DNA of 64,000 nucleotides from Sinotaia quadrata. Lineage: Eukaryota > Mollusca > Gastropoda > Architaenioglossa > Viviparidae. The notes beneath the pieces are model-generated. The model worked only from the letters and a program-made list of their open reading frames with translations, ran no database searches and was not told the origin of the DNA. Both the position numbers and the translations under genes were made by a program. The DNA is taken from contig CM054181.1 of the NCBI GenBank assembly GCA_028829895.1, forward strand, positions 15,594,001-15,658,000. The letters are read 5' to 3'. Shown here one piece after another: positions 22,763 through 34,507 of the stretch. The stretch's first letter is position 1; the number at the start of each line of letters is the position of its first letter.

Positions 22763-24464
22763 CTCCAACTTGTATTGTCCTTCATCTTTTTTGTTTGTTT
22801 TTTCTTTCATTTGAGTTTAGTGAAATGTGTTGGCATTAATTAAGCAAATGCACAGTGATGGGACATTGTTTGTATTTGTGCAATGGATGTTTTGAATTCC
22901 AATGTAATTATTATCAGATAAAGTAATCTTGTAATTAACAAATGTTAAAAACTACATAAATTGGGCAGCAGGATTTATATATGGAAGCATTATTTATTAT
23001 TGATACAAATGATAGAAATCATTGCTCATAACTAATGCTAACAGTACAATACAAACATTTTGCAACATCACATTAGTGAGGGGCATTTTGTCTAGCACGT
23101 GCAATAAAATTTTCAATCCCTCCCTCTCCTCTTGTTGCATGGTATACCTTTTACCTATCCCTCTCCCAAATGTACACCTTCATCTTGAGGATTTCTTCTC
23201 CATTTCATATTATTAGTCAATGCACACATTCATCACAAAAAGATCATTTTCATAATTGTCAATAACAATATATTATAATATCGATCATTTCTGATTATAT
23301 CAAATCAATGCAATCTATTAACATCATTTTGCATTTTATTTATATGACAAGAGTTGCAAAACTCTAAATGTCCAAGGTTTTGGCTTTAAAGTGAGATGCT
23401 GATTCCCCACATTTCCGGTCTTTAATGGTTAGTTGCACTAAAGTCAAACATAGTGCATGTATAAAATGTTTTCTATCGGGAAAATGCTAGGTTATTGGGG
23501 ACAGATATGTTGCATAAACTCCTTGTGTACTATATGTGTTTCTTAAGAAGCAAATGAGATAAGAGCAGTATCTAAAGGGATATTGTATTGGAACTACAAG
23601 AGTATTTCTTAATATCTGGCATTTTGTGTTGTTGAGCTATTTAAAGAGTTAAAAAAATGTAATGCTAATTTTTAGGTAAAAACTAAAATTTTATACAGGT
23701 CACTCAAAACTTACATTTTATAATTGGGTTATTCTGAGATAAATCTTTAAATCAATCTACAAGCATTGTTGGATAACAAATTGACTGTGGATCATTATAG
23801 GTGTGTAATTTATCTAAAGACAGAAAATATATTTAAATGACAGATTGAAATACTCAATGTGCGCCCTATAGTATATCAAGGTTTTGTTCAAAATTTTCTG
23901 ATGAAGAAAATGGTTTCTTACTTTATGGATATGCAAAATGTATGGTGGCCCATATATTTCAGCAGATCTTTGGTCAAGACAAATTCCTTGTAAGTATTAA
24001 CATACTACAATCATGACCCTACCCAAAAATATACACCTAAAAGATTTTTAATAAAATAATAATACCCCCAACTTTCAGTTGACCATTGGGTAATAATAAT
24101 ACATTAAATTTTAGCTATACTGGTGCTAATTTTTAGTATATAATATAATAATGGTGAGTATAAGTACTGATCTTTAATTTCTAAAAATCTCTAAGCACTT
24201 TTACAGTAATAAATAAACATGCAGTAACACATATGGGGTAGCCACACACAAGGAAACCACTTGTGAAAATTGTTACAGATTGCTTTGGATCATGGCTAAT
24301 GATACATGGGTGCAAAGTTCTCCATACAAGTATGTATTTGTTTGACAATATACAGTTTATATTTTTATAACATGACACACACACACACACACACACATCC
24401 ACAAGCCTTAATTGACCAGTGAATAGTTTGTGCTCTTGACAGAATAATTCTACATCATTCTATG

Positions 24465-24735
24465 GGACACTTTTGGGAATATTTAGGGGACAATATGTTT
24501 CAAAACAACATCTCACTGCTTAAAGGACACTTTTGGGAGTATTTATGGGATGATATGCCTCAAAACAAGTCTCGCTGCTTATAGGACACTTTGGGGAGTA
24601 TTTATGGGACGATATGCCTCAAAAGTCATGACTGCTTATAGGACACTTTTTGGAGTATTTATGGGACAATATGCCTCAAAAGAAGTCTTACTGCTTATAG
24701 GACCCTTTTTGGAGTATTTATGGGAACATACTGCC
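24465..24735. repeat. 57-60-bp minisatellite
   Basis: Units starting GGACACTTTT at 24465, 24525, 24584, 24641 and GGACCCTTTT at 24700: GGAGTATTTATGGGA, then ATATGCCTCAAAA, then CTGCTTATA. Five copies; it joins directly to the next repeat block. Confidence 0.92.
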
Positions 24736-25254
24736 CCACATTCATTAAAACAAATAACACTGTATAAAGAGCTAAACAATTCATAGTGTTCATAAAGAAT
24801 TAAGTACACTATACCATATTCGTAAAGAACAAAGCACATACTTTTTGGAGTATTTATGGGAACATACTGCCCCACATTCATTAAAACAAATAACACTGTA
24901 TAAAGAGCTAAACAATTCATAGTGTTCATAAAGAATTAAGTACACTATACCATATTCATAAAGAACAAAGCACATTCCACTACAGTAACATACTGCCCCA
25001 TATTCATAAGAAATCACACTTTGTGTATTAAGAGCAAAACAATCACACTGTGTATTAAGAGCAAAACAAACTCCACTGTATTCATAACAAATCACACTGT
25101 GTATTAATAGCTAAACAAACTCCACTGTATTCAAAAAGAACATACTGCCCCATATTCATTAGAACAAATAACACTGTATAAAGAGCTAAACAATTCATAG
25201 TGTTCATAAAGAATTAAGTACACTATACCATATTCGTAAAGAACAAAGCACATT
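24705..25254. repeat. 136-bp near-identical tandem duplication plus partial third copy
   Basis: Copies begin CTTTTTGGAGTATTTATGGG at 24705 and 24841 and run to AAAGAACAAAGCACAT with about one difference by eye. A third partial copy lies at about 25139-25254, starting at CATACTGCCCCATATTCATT. Shorter related motifs (ATCACACTGTGTATTAAGAG) fill the gap. The high identity of the first two copies indicates a recent duplication. Confidence 0.92.
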
Positions 25255-26084
25255 CCACTACAGTAACAAAGGAAAGATACATAGAAAATATATACAAAAT
25301 GGCAAATTCCACCATATTCATAAAGACAGTTAAAAAAAAAAATTCCATCATCAAAATGGAAGCATATTCTATCTAAGCACCTTCATTGCTCTGCTTTAAC
25401 TTAATCTATCAAAATAACTGTGCAAAATGCACCAAACATATCAAGAACAAAGCACATTGCATTATATTAATAAATAAAAACATATATAACTGGTAAGAAC
25501 ATATTGTGACATCTAAATAGATGTATATTACATATAAGAAACAGCATTTATGAATATGTGAAATACAAATTTATATATATTATTGTATATCATCAATTAT
25601 ATCTGGGATGTACAAATCAAAACTACTATAAATATATAAAAATGTAAATAGGGCACAACAAAAATGTAAACCTAAATTGCTACTTAGGTAATTTATAATA
25701 ATTGTTCTATTTTCTTTCTCTTTTGTCCTGTGTTAGAATAAATGTAATACTATAGGATGTTCAAAATGAAATGCAACCCATGGACAATGCATGTTTATTA
25801 GTAAATGACAAAAATTGTTAAATATGTGAGTCATCATGCTGTGCACATAAATGTATTCAATGAATCACTCTCCAACAAATTTATGAACAATTCACGTGAT
25901 ATTTCAATAAATAATGATTATTATTATCATTTCAATAATATATGCATACTTTATATATGAGTTGTGTTTCTTTTTTGCTGCAATCAAGAAAGTCTTTGTA
26001 ACTGGCATGGTTCTTTATTTTCAGTCTATCTTTTAATAGTCCTAGAAATAATACACAGTACACATTATTAATACTATAACAAGT

Positions 26085-26285
26085 GACTAATCAAAACTGG
26101 CTTGAATATCTATGTTTAGGTGACCAATCAAATTGACTTGCATAAATATCTGTTCCTATTGATCAAACACAATTAGCTTGCATATTCAAGTGTGTTCCTA
26201 CTGGCCATTTTCGATTGGCTTGTATATCAATGTCTGTTCCTAATGACCAATAAAAATTGGCTTGTACATCAGTCTGTTTCCTCTT
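26085..26285. repeat. ~50-bp diverged minisatellite
   Basis: Four to five units around ACCAATCAAAATTGGCTTG, then TATATCTATGTxTGTTCCTA. Each unit contains a CCAAT-type motif and its near-complement ATTGG, so units can form small stems. Confidence 0.75.
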
Positions 26286-26760
26286 AGTATTCAAATTCTG
26301 CCCCACTCTATTATTAAATGACAAAGTAAGAGTTTTCTACTTGTAAGACTACAAAGACAATAAAATCCTGTATTTCTTCCACTTTACCCCATTTTTTTTT
26401 TAAAGTAAGAAATTTGTTCAGTTTCACTGCAACAACCCCAACTACACCCACCACATTTTTTTTTAAAACCCAAAATCTTTTATTCAAAAGCAAGAGAAAA
26501 CTTTCAAATAGCACTTCTACTAGAACACAGCAATTTCACTTCATTGCAACAAAGCATGGTTTCACTATCAGTCTTCGTTTTAAAGCTTTTCACAGTATTT
26601 TTGTTCGTTCGAAAGTCACAGAAAGAATTACCCTCTAATCAAAATATTCCAAGGCCAGGGAAAAGCCACATTCAAAGAGTGGTAAGCAAGAATAGAATAA
26701 TAATCAATAAACAGCAAATACTTCATACACAAGATATATGAAGAAAAAGAAAGTACTACT

Positions 26761-26775
26761 CCCCCCCCCCCCCCC
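26761..26775. repeat. Poly-C run
   Basis: 15 consecutive C on the + strand, unusual in this AT-rich window. Confidence 0.95.
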
Positions 26776-26999
26776 AAATAAATATATATATTTTAAAAAA
26801 TCAGCCGTTTACTGAATTTTTAAACACTACTATGACAGAGCAAAAGTTGTCTGCACATATTTTTAAAATAGTTATTATATTTATGCTGCAATTATTTTAT
26901 TTATGCTCCTGTTTAATGTATTGAGAATTGAAAACAAACTTTGTACACTGCACGTTAAGATAAAAAAAAAAAAGCCAGAATTCCCCAGAACCATAGCTA

Positions 27000-27960
27000 A
27001 ACAATAGCTGAAGCAAGGTTACCACGTCATCCTTTGTGGAATTTTTCATGGTTGAAGTTTCTTGCAGATGTCAGCAAAGTAGGCTGAGTAATAAACAACT
27101 CACCCTGTGATGCTAACCAGTTCTAGGTGGCTGGCTAGTTATAAACGACCAATGATCAATAACAAATCTAACCAATAAGTCAATAAAGTGACCTGTTATA
27201 AAAAACCCTTGTTCTTACCACTTTGATTTCACTTAAAAGCTGATCATTAGCTGGTGAGTTATTTGACTTGTAAGAGTGGACTTAGAAATATTTACTTGCA
27301 TTATGAACTAATGATTTGTAGTTTATCATTTGACTCAGAGGTGATTTCATGTATTTGGAATGTTGACATTTATGAGTTTACAATTAGATTTAGAAATGTT
27401 TTCATATATTTGAACTGATGTTCTATGACTTGTAATTAGAGAGATTTTGTATATTGCATTGTTGAATATATGACATTGTGTCCCTAGTGGAAATGCTCTT
27501 CGTTAATTTGATTAAGTTATATTTTATGCCCATGTATCATAGTATGTGAATCGGGCTAATGAATTTTATTACAGGAATGTAAGTTTGGGAATTCTTGTGG
27601 AGAAATATGGGAGTATGGAATATTTTAGACCTGAATCTAATGAGCTGTCCTTTGATTTGACTTTTCCAGAGAGCCAGAGAGAGAACAAGCCTTTCTGGGG
27701 TTTTATGTCATCCGCTTCAGATTGCAGTGGACTATTGCACTCTGCTTGAGTACATCGATAGTGTATCCAACACTATTGTTATATTTACTGGCAACAGAGT
27801 TGCTGGAAATTGGCTATGTGAATCTCCATTTCAGAACCATGTCAGAAGTTGGGTCCGGCTTTGGTCTGGAGAAATTAAACACTGAATTCTTGGAACAGTT
27901 CGGTAGCGTGTTAGACCCATTACCCAAAGCAGGCAAAGTGAGCCTGTGACATTGTTGCGA
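27000..27960 (+). mobile_element. Possible LTR / gag-start fragment, GC-richer island
   Basis: GC-richer than its flanks. A TATAAAAAACCC motif at about 27197 is followed by diverged ~65-bp repeats (about 27280-27480). Then comes TTTACTGGCAACAGAGTTGC (about 27786-27805), which looks like the tRNA primer-binding zone that follows a Ty3/gypsy-type LTR. Next is an ATG opening a 37-codon frame (MSEVGSGFGLEKLN...). No pol domain or second LTR was found. If real it is a short remnant; I do not recognise the family. Confidence 0.25.
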
Positions 27961-28801
27961 AACCCATGCCAGTGACAGCTTACATCATAATAAGTTTGTG
28001 TAAAATTAATTATTGCTTCTTTCACTCTCTCTCTGATTTCTGTGATGAGAAATAGACTCACAATTTGATTATTTATTGATTGCTAACTTGACTATTTCAT
28101 TGTTAGGATAGAGAGACTGAGTAAGTGGTGGGACATTATCTGAACATTTGTCCTCATAGTTTAAATATTATTTCTGTAGTTTTTCATTTTGCTTACTGTT
28201 ACATGAGCTTCAAAACAGCAAACCCAAATCTGTTAGATCCAATTGTAGGACCCTGTATATGTATGTATATGTTTCAAGTTCAGAATAAAGTATATATTAA
28301 AAATCGACATTATTACAATACTGTTGAAATTAATTCTGAGTCTGTAAGTAAACATCAATAATAGAAGTACTGGTAATATTCTGAAGGCAGAACTAATGTT
28401 CATTAAAGCTGTAACACACATAACATTTGAAAAAATATATACATATTTTAAAAGAAAAATATAATCATTTGAAATATTTTTATTTCAAAAATAGTGTCAG
28501 TGGTAAAAACATACAATGGCAAGCTTGTACAGTTATAAACTAACTGAATCTGTTATGTAAATATAGATTTCTATTCACATTATTTCAATATATAGAGTAA
28601 GTGAGAATATTTTGGCAATTAATGAAGTAAAATTTCTCCAAATTTAAAGATGAGGCTGGAAGCATCAATGCCCAATAAAATTTTATAAATATAACTCTCA
28701 AGTGACTGTTTCTAAATTAACATAATTTTAAAGATAAAATAAATATATTTTAGGCTGAAACAAATACATAAGGCATTAACTGCAGGAAATTATATTAGCA
28801 A

Positions 28802-28802
<1 letters not shown>

Positions 28803-28832
<30 letters not shown>
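28803..28832. repeat. (TA)n microsatellite
   Basis: About 14 TA units in the intergenic interval. Confidence 0.9.
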
Positions 28833-28836
<4 letters not shown>

Positions 28837-29145
28837 ATGGAAAATAATTTTTCTTTACACTTACCAGATAAAGGGGAAAAAATAGTACAGATTCTCTCAC
28901 TGTACTTAAACTTCAAAAAATGTGCACACACACACACCCTGTTGTTTATCTTCCATCGAGACATTGCAGTCATCGTTTAGAGGTGAAAAGGTGCCAACAT
29001 GCATAAAATGTTGCCTCAGACAAAAAAAAACCTGATGATGGTAAACAAGTTTTACATGGCTTCAGGGCTTTTGAGGTACCAGCCAGATATGAAAGTAGGA
29101 CTATGTCTTGGCCACCAGGATCTGTTCTCAGTCATCAATCCACAT

Positions 29146-29215
29146 CGCCTCAATTCAGACTCATACTTGCATGCGCGCGTGTGTGTGTGTATGTGTAGGC
29201 ATCTGAGTCTGAATC
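29146..29215. repeat. Hairpin around a GCGCGTGTGTG tract
   Basis: ATTCAGACTCA and TGAGTCTGAAT form an 11-bp inverted repeat flanking GCATGCGCGCGTGTGTGTGTGT, an alternating purine-pyrimidine stretch of the kind that can adopt Z-DNA. Confidence 0.65.
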
Positions 29216-32200
29216 ATTGTTCAAGTTGAGCAGCATGACAAACCACTGACCTCTGTCAACTGTGCATTCTAAATACTTCATTCACATCTATATACATATA
29301 GATGTATATATTGTGAATAAATTTATCTCAGTGTTGGAGAGGGCAGTAAATCTGTTTCTTTCTTCATGACTTAGCTTCCAGTGGATAGACAATTTTTTTT
29401 TACATGATGCTGTACACACTTTAACTATTTTTCTTTGAGAGCTCTGTCTTTAGATAAAGACTTTCTCCTGTACAATCAGTAAGTGCTAAACTCAAGAGAT
29501 GGCAGTAGGAGTAAGAAAAGGGTTGATGCCATGCTCGCACTCGCACACAAGTATAGTGAGAGTTGCTGTGCTGTGTTTTGTTCCCTACAGCTACAGATAT
29601 CTTATCTCATATAATGGTAAAAATACACAAACACACATATAAAAGGGTTGACAACAAAATGCAATAAGCATTACAGTGAAATGAAAAACAAAAAAATCAC
29701 TGAGTAGTTTGTGGTAATTATATGTGACAGTGATCATTTTATAATGAACCCCATATTTTCTCAAAATAAGATAACTTAACAATTGTCTAGGACAAAAATT
29801 CTCCAGCATTACAAAATAGATTAATGAATTAATCAAATGACGTAAGATCACATTAGTTGAGTTCTTTCATTACTGTCAAAAGATGCTACAATCTGATATG
29901 TGGTATGCACAACGGCTCCATACTTCCTCAAAATGCAATACCTCACATCAATCCAACAGGATGAAGTTCTATAAACAAATGGGTTAATGACACAGGAAAG
30001 TCAAGTGTTATTACAGCACCAAGATTACATTTGTTCATCATTTTACCATAATATTGATTTAAACACTCAACAGAAGAATTTAGATGCTGTAATGCAACCA
30101 GAAAACAGAAAAATGTGCAAATTCCACACAGCCATCAATGGACACCAAAGAACAGAAAAAATATTAATTAAAAGTTAAAAAGAAAATGGATTTATTGTAC
30201 TTTATCATGAAACTCTTCACTCACTTGGAAGCAGGTACTCACACCATGTAAAAGGAAAAAGATATCTGCATAAAGCATTCAGTTAATTATCTTTCTGTAC
30301 CAGGGAAAAAGAAATTAAATTTTAAAACTGAAAGAGGCATTCATTTTATAAATATTACATTTTTCTTTCTATCTCCACTTTGTAAAGAAAATAATAACTG
30401 ATAGAAATTATTAGACATTTAAAGTAATGCATCAATATAATGTTGTATTGTAAACAAAACAAAAAAAATATACACAACTAAAAGGAAAAGAAAATTTTTA
30501 AGTAAAAGATTAATTATTAAAAAAAAATGACCCACTATTATGCAAAACCAATGCACTCCTCTAGATCAGCAAACATACAGTGAACTCTTAAATTTTGTTT
30601 TTTTAAATGCACAGTCATTTTTCACAAAGACTAGGGGCAGATTCTTTTTTCCCCAGAAAAAATCAAAATGAATGCAATAAAACAATAATCCACTCAATAA
30701 AAAAATTGTGCGTGTGCAATAATACACATTTGTAAATATTTTATGTGCTTATGAATTCATTCTAAACTAAGTGTCAATATGTTTGCTCTTGGTTGTATAT
30801 AGCAGCCAGCCAAACAGGTCAACAAATGGGGTGTACACAAAGTATCTGGGGGTAATCTGGTTTTAATTTGAAAGTGTAGTATGTAAATATAGTGTTATTT
30901 TACTTTGGTGTATAGATAAATATTCATCCACAATGTGTAAAATATATAAAGTATTAAACTGACTGATAGTAGTCCCACTGAAGGAATACAGCTGTTTGTT
31001 GTTGACATTCTAGTATGCCTAGTCCAGAAGGGAGCAATTTGAGACAGGTGTACTCTGGATAGAATTTATTAATGGATATAAAAGATAGGATCTTACACAA
31101 CTTTTGAATAATAAAAATATGAAATTTATAAGATTAAAATAGCCATTTCAAAAATGATTAGCACAACCAGTTGGTGTAACAGCACCAGTGTGAAACTGTC
31201 AGAGGTATAAAATTAATAGTTTTCATGTTTGTTAAACTTGGCTTTCAGACCATTTTAAAACAATGCTCACAACCATTATTGAGAGGCGAATCAAAATCAT
31301 AAAAATAAACAAGCACAACAAAAACAAAAATGTACCCCCAACACTTTCATAAATGATTTCTTTAAAATACAACAAAAATAAATAGTGTGTAAACTTACAG
31401 ATCTTCAGATAAGAATATTGACTTCAGGTACAAATATTGTAAAACTTAAGGATCATCAAGTAAAGACTATTGTAAAACCCTACAGACCTTCAGGCAATAT
31501 ATTCTTAAAATGTGTAAACATCTATGGTAATGAAAGTTAAACTATGTAATGAATATTTTGCAATGGGAAATCAATAATTAGAAATATTAAAATATATTAA
31601 TATTTTCAGACAAATGTTAAAAAAATGGATTGAGATATCACAATAATTCTGGCTGTAGAGTAAAAACAACAAACAGTTCATCATAAAATCTGTTTTAAAG
31701 GTATCATCACAACCTAAAATGCATTAAAGTTGTCATGAGCAAGTACGTATGCCTTGAGCCAGTTCAAAACAATTGTAAATGATAAAAGTCATTAATTGCA
31801 ACAGGTAAACTTAAATTTTACTCAATTTTCATTAAATGTGTTTAAGGTTGACTAATTTCTCATCGTTCTTATACACTGCAATACACAAGAAAAAACACCA
31901 AAAAATCCAAATTACTAACAACCTGATAATTGTGTCAGATAAAGATAAAGTTACATATTGAAGTTTTAAGAAATATTCTTGGCTAAATCTTGAATGTCAA
32001 ATACACAACAACAGTAAAAGTTGACTATGAAATCAATAGAAAACAATATCAATATACTCTTTCACACACATACACAAAGTACATAGCAACACTAAAAGCA
32101 GTCTTTCAAAACACTAAAATAAAAAAAATAATACACATGCACACATACACACAAAAATGCACTTTAAAAAACCCATATAATTAAAATACATCCACTTAAC

Positions 32201-32403
32201 ATACAATAATACAATTTTCTTTCTTCCCAAAGTTTTCTTTCGCTCATTTCAGCATTAAAAAAAGTGATCAGAACTGTAGATTGTGATTATTAATGAATTG
32301 GAAGAGTTGGAAATGCACAAAATATGAACACACAAAGTACAGAGAGACATAATTGCAAAGAATAAGATTCAAAATAACATGAAAGCAGTACCAATACTGT
32401 TTC

Positions 32404-32407
<4 letters not shown>

Positions 32408-32449
<42 letters not shown>
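32408..32449. repeat. (CA)n microsatellite
   Basis: About 21 CA units. Confidence 0.95.
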
Positions 32450-32451
<2 letters not shown>

Positions 32452-32533
32452 TACATGATCTAATTACACAGCAAAAGAAAGATGACCCCAAATAATACAA
32501 AAACAGTATTTTTCTCCCTATCTTTCATAAGGA

Positions 32534-32534
<1 letters not shown>

Positions 32535-32566
<32 letters not shown>
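32535..32566. repeat. (CA)n microsatellite
   Basis: About 16 CA units, 85 bp from the previous one. Confidence 0.95.
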
Positions 32567-32568
<2 letters not shown>

Positions 32569-34049
32569 TGCACTCAAGAAAGAGACAATTCACAACACAC
32601 TTACTTAGCAGATATTTTCAAAATTCAAACTAAACTATTCATCTGGCTTAACACAATTTTCCTTCCATAGAAAACAATGAAAAGCAATTGATAAACACTG
32701 AGTAAACACCAGCACAAAAAAGTAAACTTTCAAATTAATATTGAAAAATACCAATACATTCTTCATCTCTCTTTTTCTGAGAGACACAAATGTACTTATA
32801 AGGTTTAATTAAAACATGCTATCAGAATTCAAATTAGCACACACTACCAAAATTGAAAGTAAAGTTTTCTTTTTCTTTAATCTGATTAACATGAAACATT
32901 CCTTTAATCCAACAAAGTGAAAAGGTCTTGACTTGTTAATTATTACCAAAACTGGAAGAGCTGACAATGTACAAAACTTGAACATATACAGAACACACTC
33001 ACACTAATGCACACAAAAACCTTTCAAATTATTTTTTAAATTACCCAAATCCATTTTTTCTCTTGCTCTCTCAAACACATCACCACTACACAGCAACACA
33101 CAAAAGCACTTAAAAGAGAAATATGTAAAATACGTTATCAAAATTCAAACAAAAGTTTTCTTTTGTTCATCTCACTCAACACAAAAGTAATATTCCTTTC
33201 CCCAAAAACATGTTAAAGCAAATGATGAGGACTGCAGACTTTGTGAATTATTTACTGAACTGGAAGAATTAATAAAAAAACAAAACTCTCCCAGTAAGCA
33301 GACTTAAGAGTAAGACATGATGACAACTATCCAAGTATAGGCACTAGCAGACAGTAATTATGGTAGGGCTAGAAAATGTGGTGCAGGAGGAGAATGGCCT
33401 AAATATCAATAGAGTTTTATTTGCAGACATGCCCTAGAAGAGAGGGATAGTGGATAAATAAAATTCTAAAATTTCAACAAGTCAGAACTTCTCTACTTTC
33501 TTTCATGTCACTGATTTGCTTTCTGTGCTAGGCATTCCTTCAATAACGCTTACTATACCAGTCAATGAAATCAAAAGGGGTTGCTGACCTCGTGAATGAA
33601 TATATATATATATTTTAAAAATTTATTACCAAAAGCAGTGTAACATCATTTGTTTTGCAGAGCTCTTTTAGTTTGATTCTAAGTCAAGGATTGAAATCAT
33701 AACAGTTAAACCACTGATAGCTTCATTTGCAAAGGATACTCACTCACTGCTGTGTCAATAAACACATTAATTATCTGTACATGCTAATGGTAGTTCAAGG
33801 CAGAGAATATATTTTAAATGGAGGAATTGGGAGTCATTCAAGACAAGTTTAGCTGTATTCTAGTTCTAATTTGTTCTAAATTAAACAGAAGCTATTTCCT
33901 CTGTGCCTATAACAGCCCAGAGATGAAATATCAGTGCTCTATTTTAAACAATATTCATCAAAATATAAATGTAATATGTTTTGAATACAATATTTATCAA
34001 AATATAAACTGTGATAGATACCATATATTAACAATATAATAACAGCAAG

Positions 34050-34055
34050 TTTATT
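34050..34055 (-). terminator. dpy-19: Proximal poly(A) signal of dpy-19
   Basis: TTTATT on the + strand, so AATAAA in the transcript, about 300 bp after the stop codon. It is the first canonical signal. Several more occur further left, so longer 3' UTRs are possible. Confidence 0.4.
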
Positions 34056-34357
34056 AAAAATATTCCCTTAAAGAGATTACAAAAACAAAAGGGAAAGGAT
34101 ATAACATATTCAATAATAAAATTTTGTAAAATCAAGTAAATGCATTATCAAACAAAAGCATCATGGGGAAACAGCTTGATAGCAAACGTGGAGATTTCAG
34201 TAGATTTATGCTGAATGAAAAAAAATGTATTTTAACAACCAGCTGATAATTTCTTTTAACAGTGGGCCAATATCAAGATTTATGGTTACACGACTGTCCT
34301 CTCTCTGAGCAATTTCTGCTGTGAGTTGAATCCACTGTGGACATTTCTCTCAAGTTA

Positions 34358-34507
34358 TCACATGACCTTGTACACACGAAAAGTTCTGTTGACAAGGACC
34401 TGCTTGAAATACCTGGCATATTCAGGACGTTGGTAGCGCACCTCCTCACAGAAGCGTGGGACATTACTCCGTACAAGGCATGGCTCTGGCTCACTACCAT
34501 CTGGCAG
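34358..34507 (-). CDS. dpy-19: dpy-19 terminal coding exon 17
   Basis: Residues 681-729 and stop TGA: LPDGSEPEPCLVRSNVPRFC, EEVRYQRPEYARYFKQVLVN, RTFRVYKVM. It matches the human end (HPRFCEEIKRNLP...FTRVFQNKTFHVYKL). Acceptor CTTATGACAG. It is separated from exon 16 by 3.7 kb filled with repeats and retroelement debris. Confidence 0.94.
   Translation of the reverse strand: MPDGSEPEPCLVRSNVPRFCEEVRYQRPEYARYFKQVLVNRTFRVYKVM

Larger units (their letters stand above)
12813..22790 (+). other. ~10-kb T-rich gene-free zone, probable long 3' UTR of the RhoGAP gene
   Basis: No exon-like ORF for 10 kb. The + strand is visibly T-rich, as in the introns of this gene, up to about 22.8 kb. It contains TA and TG microsatellites, a foldback element at 16.8-17.07 kb, a 26-T run, Pumilio-type TGTAAATA sites (for example near 21036 and 21736) and a distal poly(A) signal. 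Long 3' UTRs are common in neural transcripts. An independent non-coding RNA is the alternative. Confidence 0.4.
32220..33290. repeat. Large diverged repeat cluster
   Basis: Related segments recur every 230-410 bp. Examples are GTTTTCTTT...TCATTTCAGC/TCATCTCACTC/CTGATTAACAT at about 32228, 32870 and 33155, and AATTATTxACxxAACTGGAAGA near 32288, 32939 and 33248. Two CA microsatellites lie inside. Probably an old tandem array rather than a gene. Confidence 0.55.
22791..34049. other. Tail-to-tail intergenic interval
   Basis: 11 kb between the probable 3' ends of the two genes. No credible gene. It holds the minisatellites, microsatellites and LTR-like island listed separately. From about 24 kb rightwards the + strand becomes A-rich, as in the dpy-19 introns, so transcription of dpy-19 may run well past its proximal poly(A) signal. 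Confidence 0.45.

Noticed and set aside
24465..25254. CRISPR-like direct repeats
   Set aside because: Units adjoin without unique spacers of even length, and the DNA is animal; these are minisatellites.
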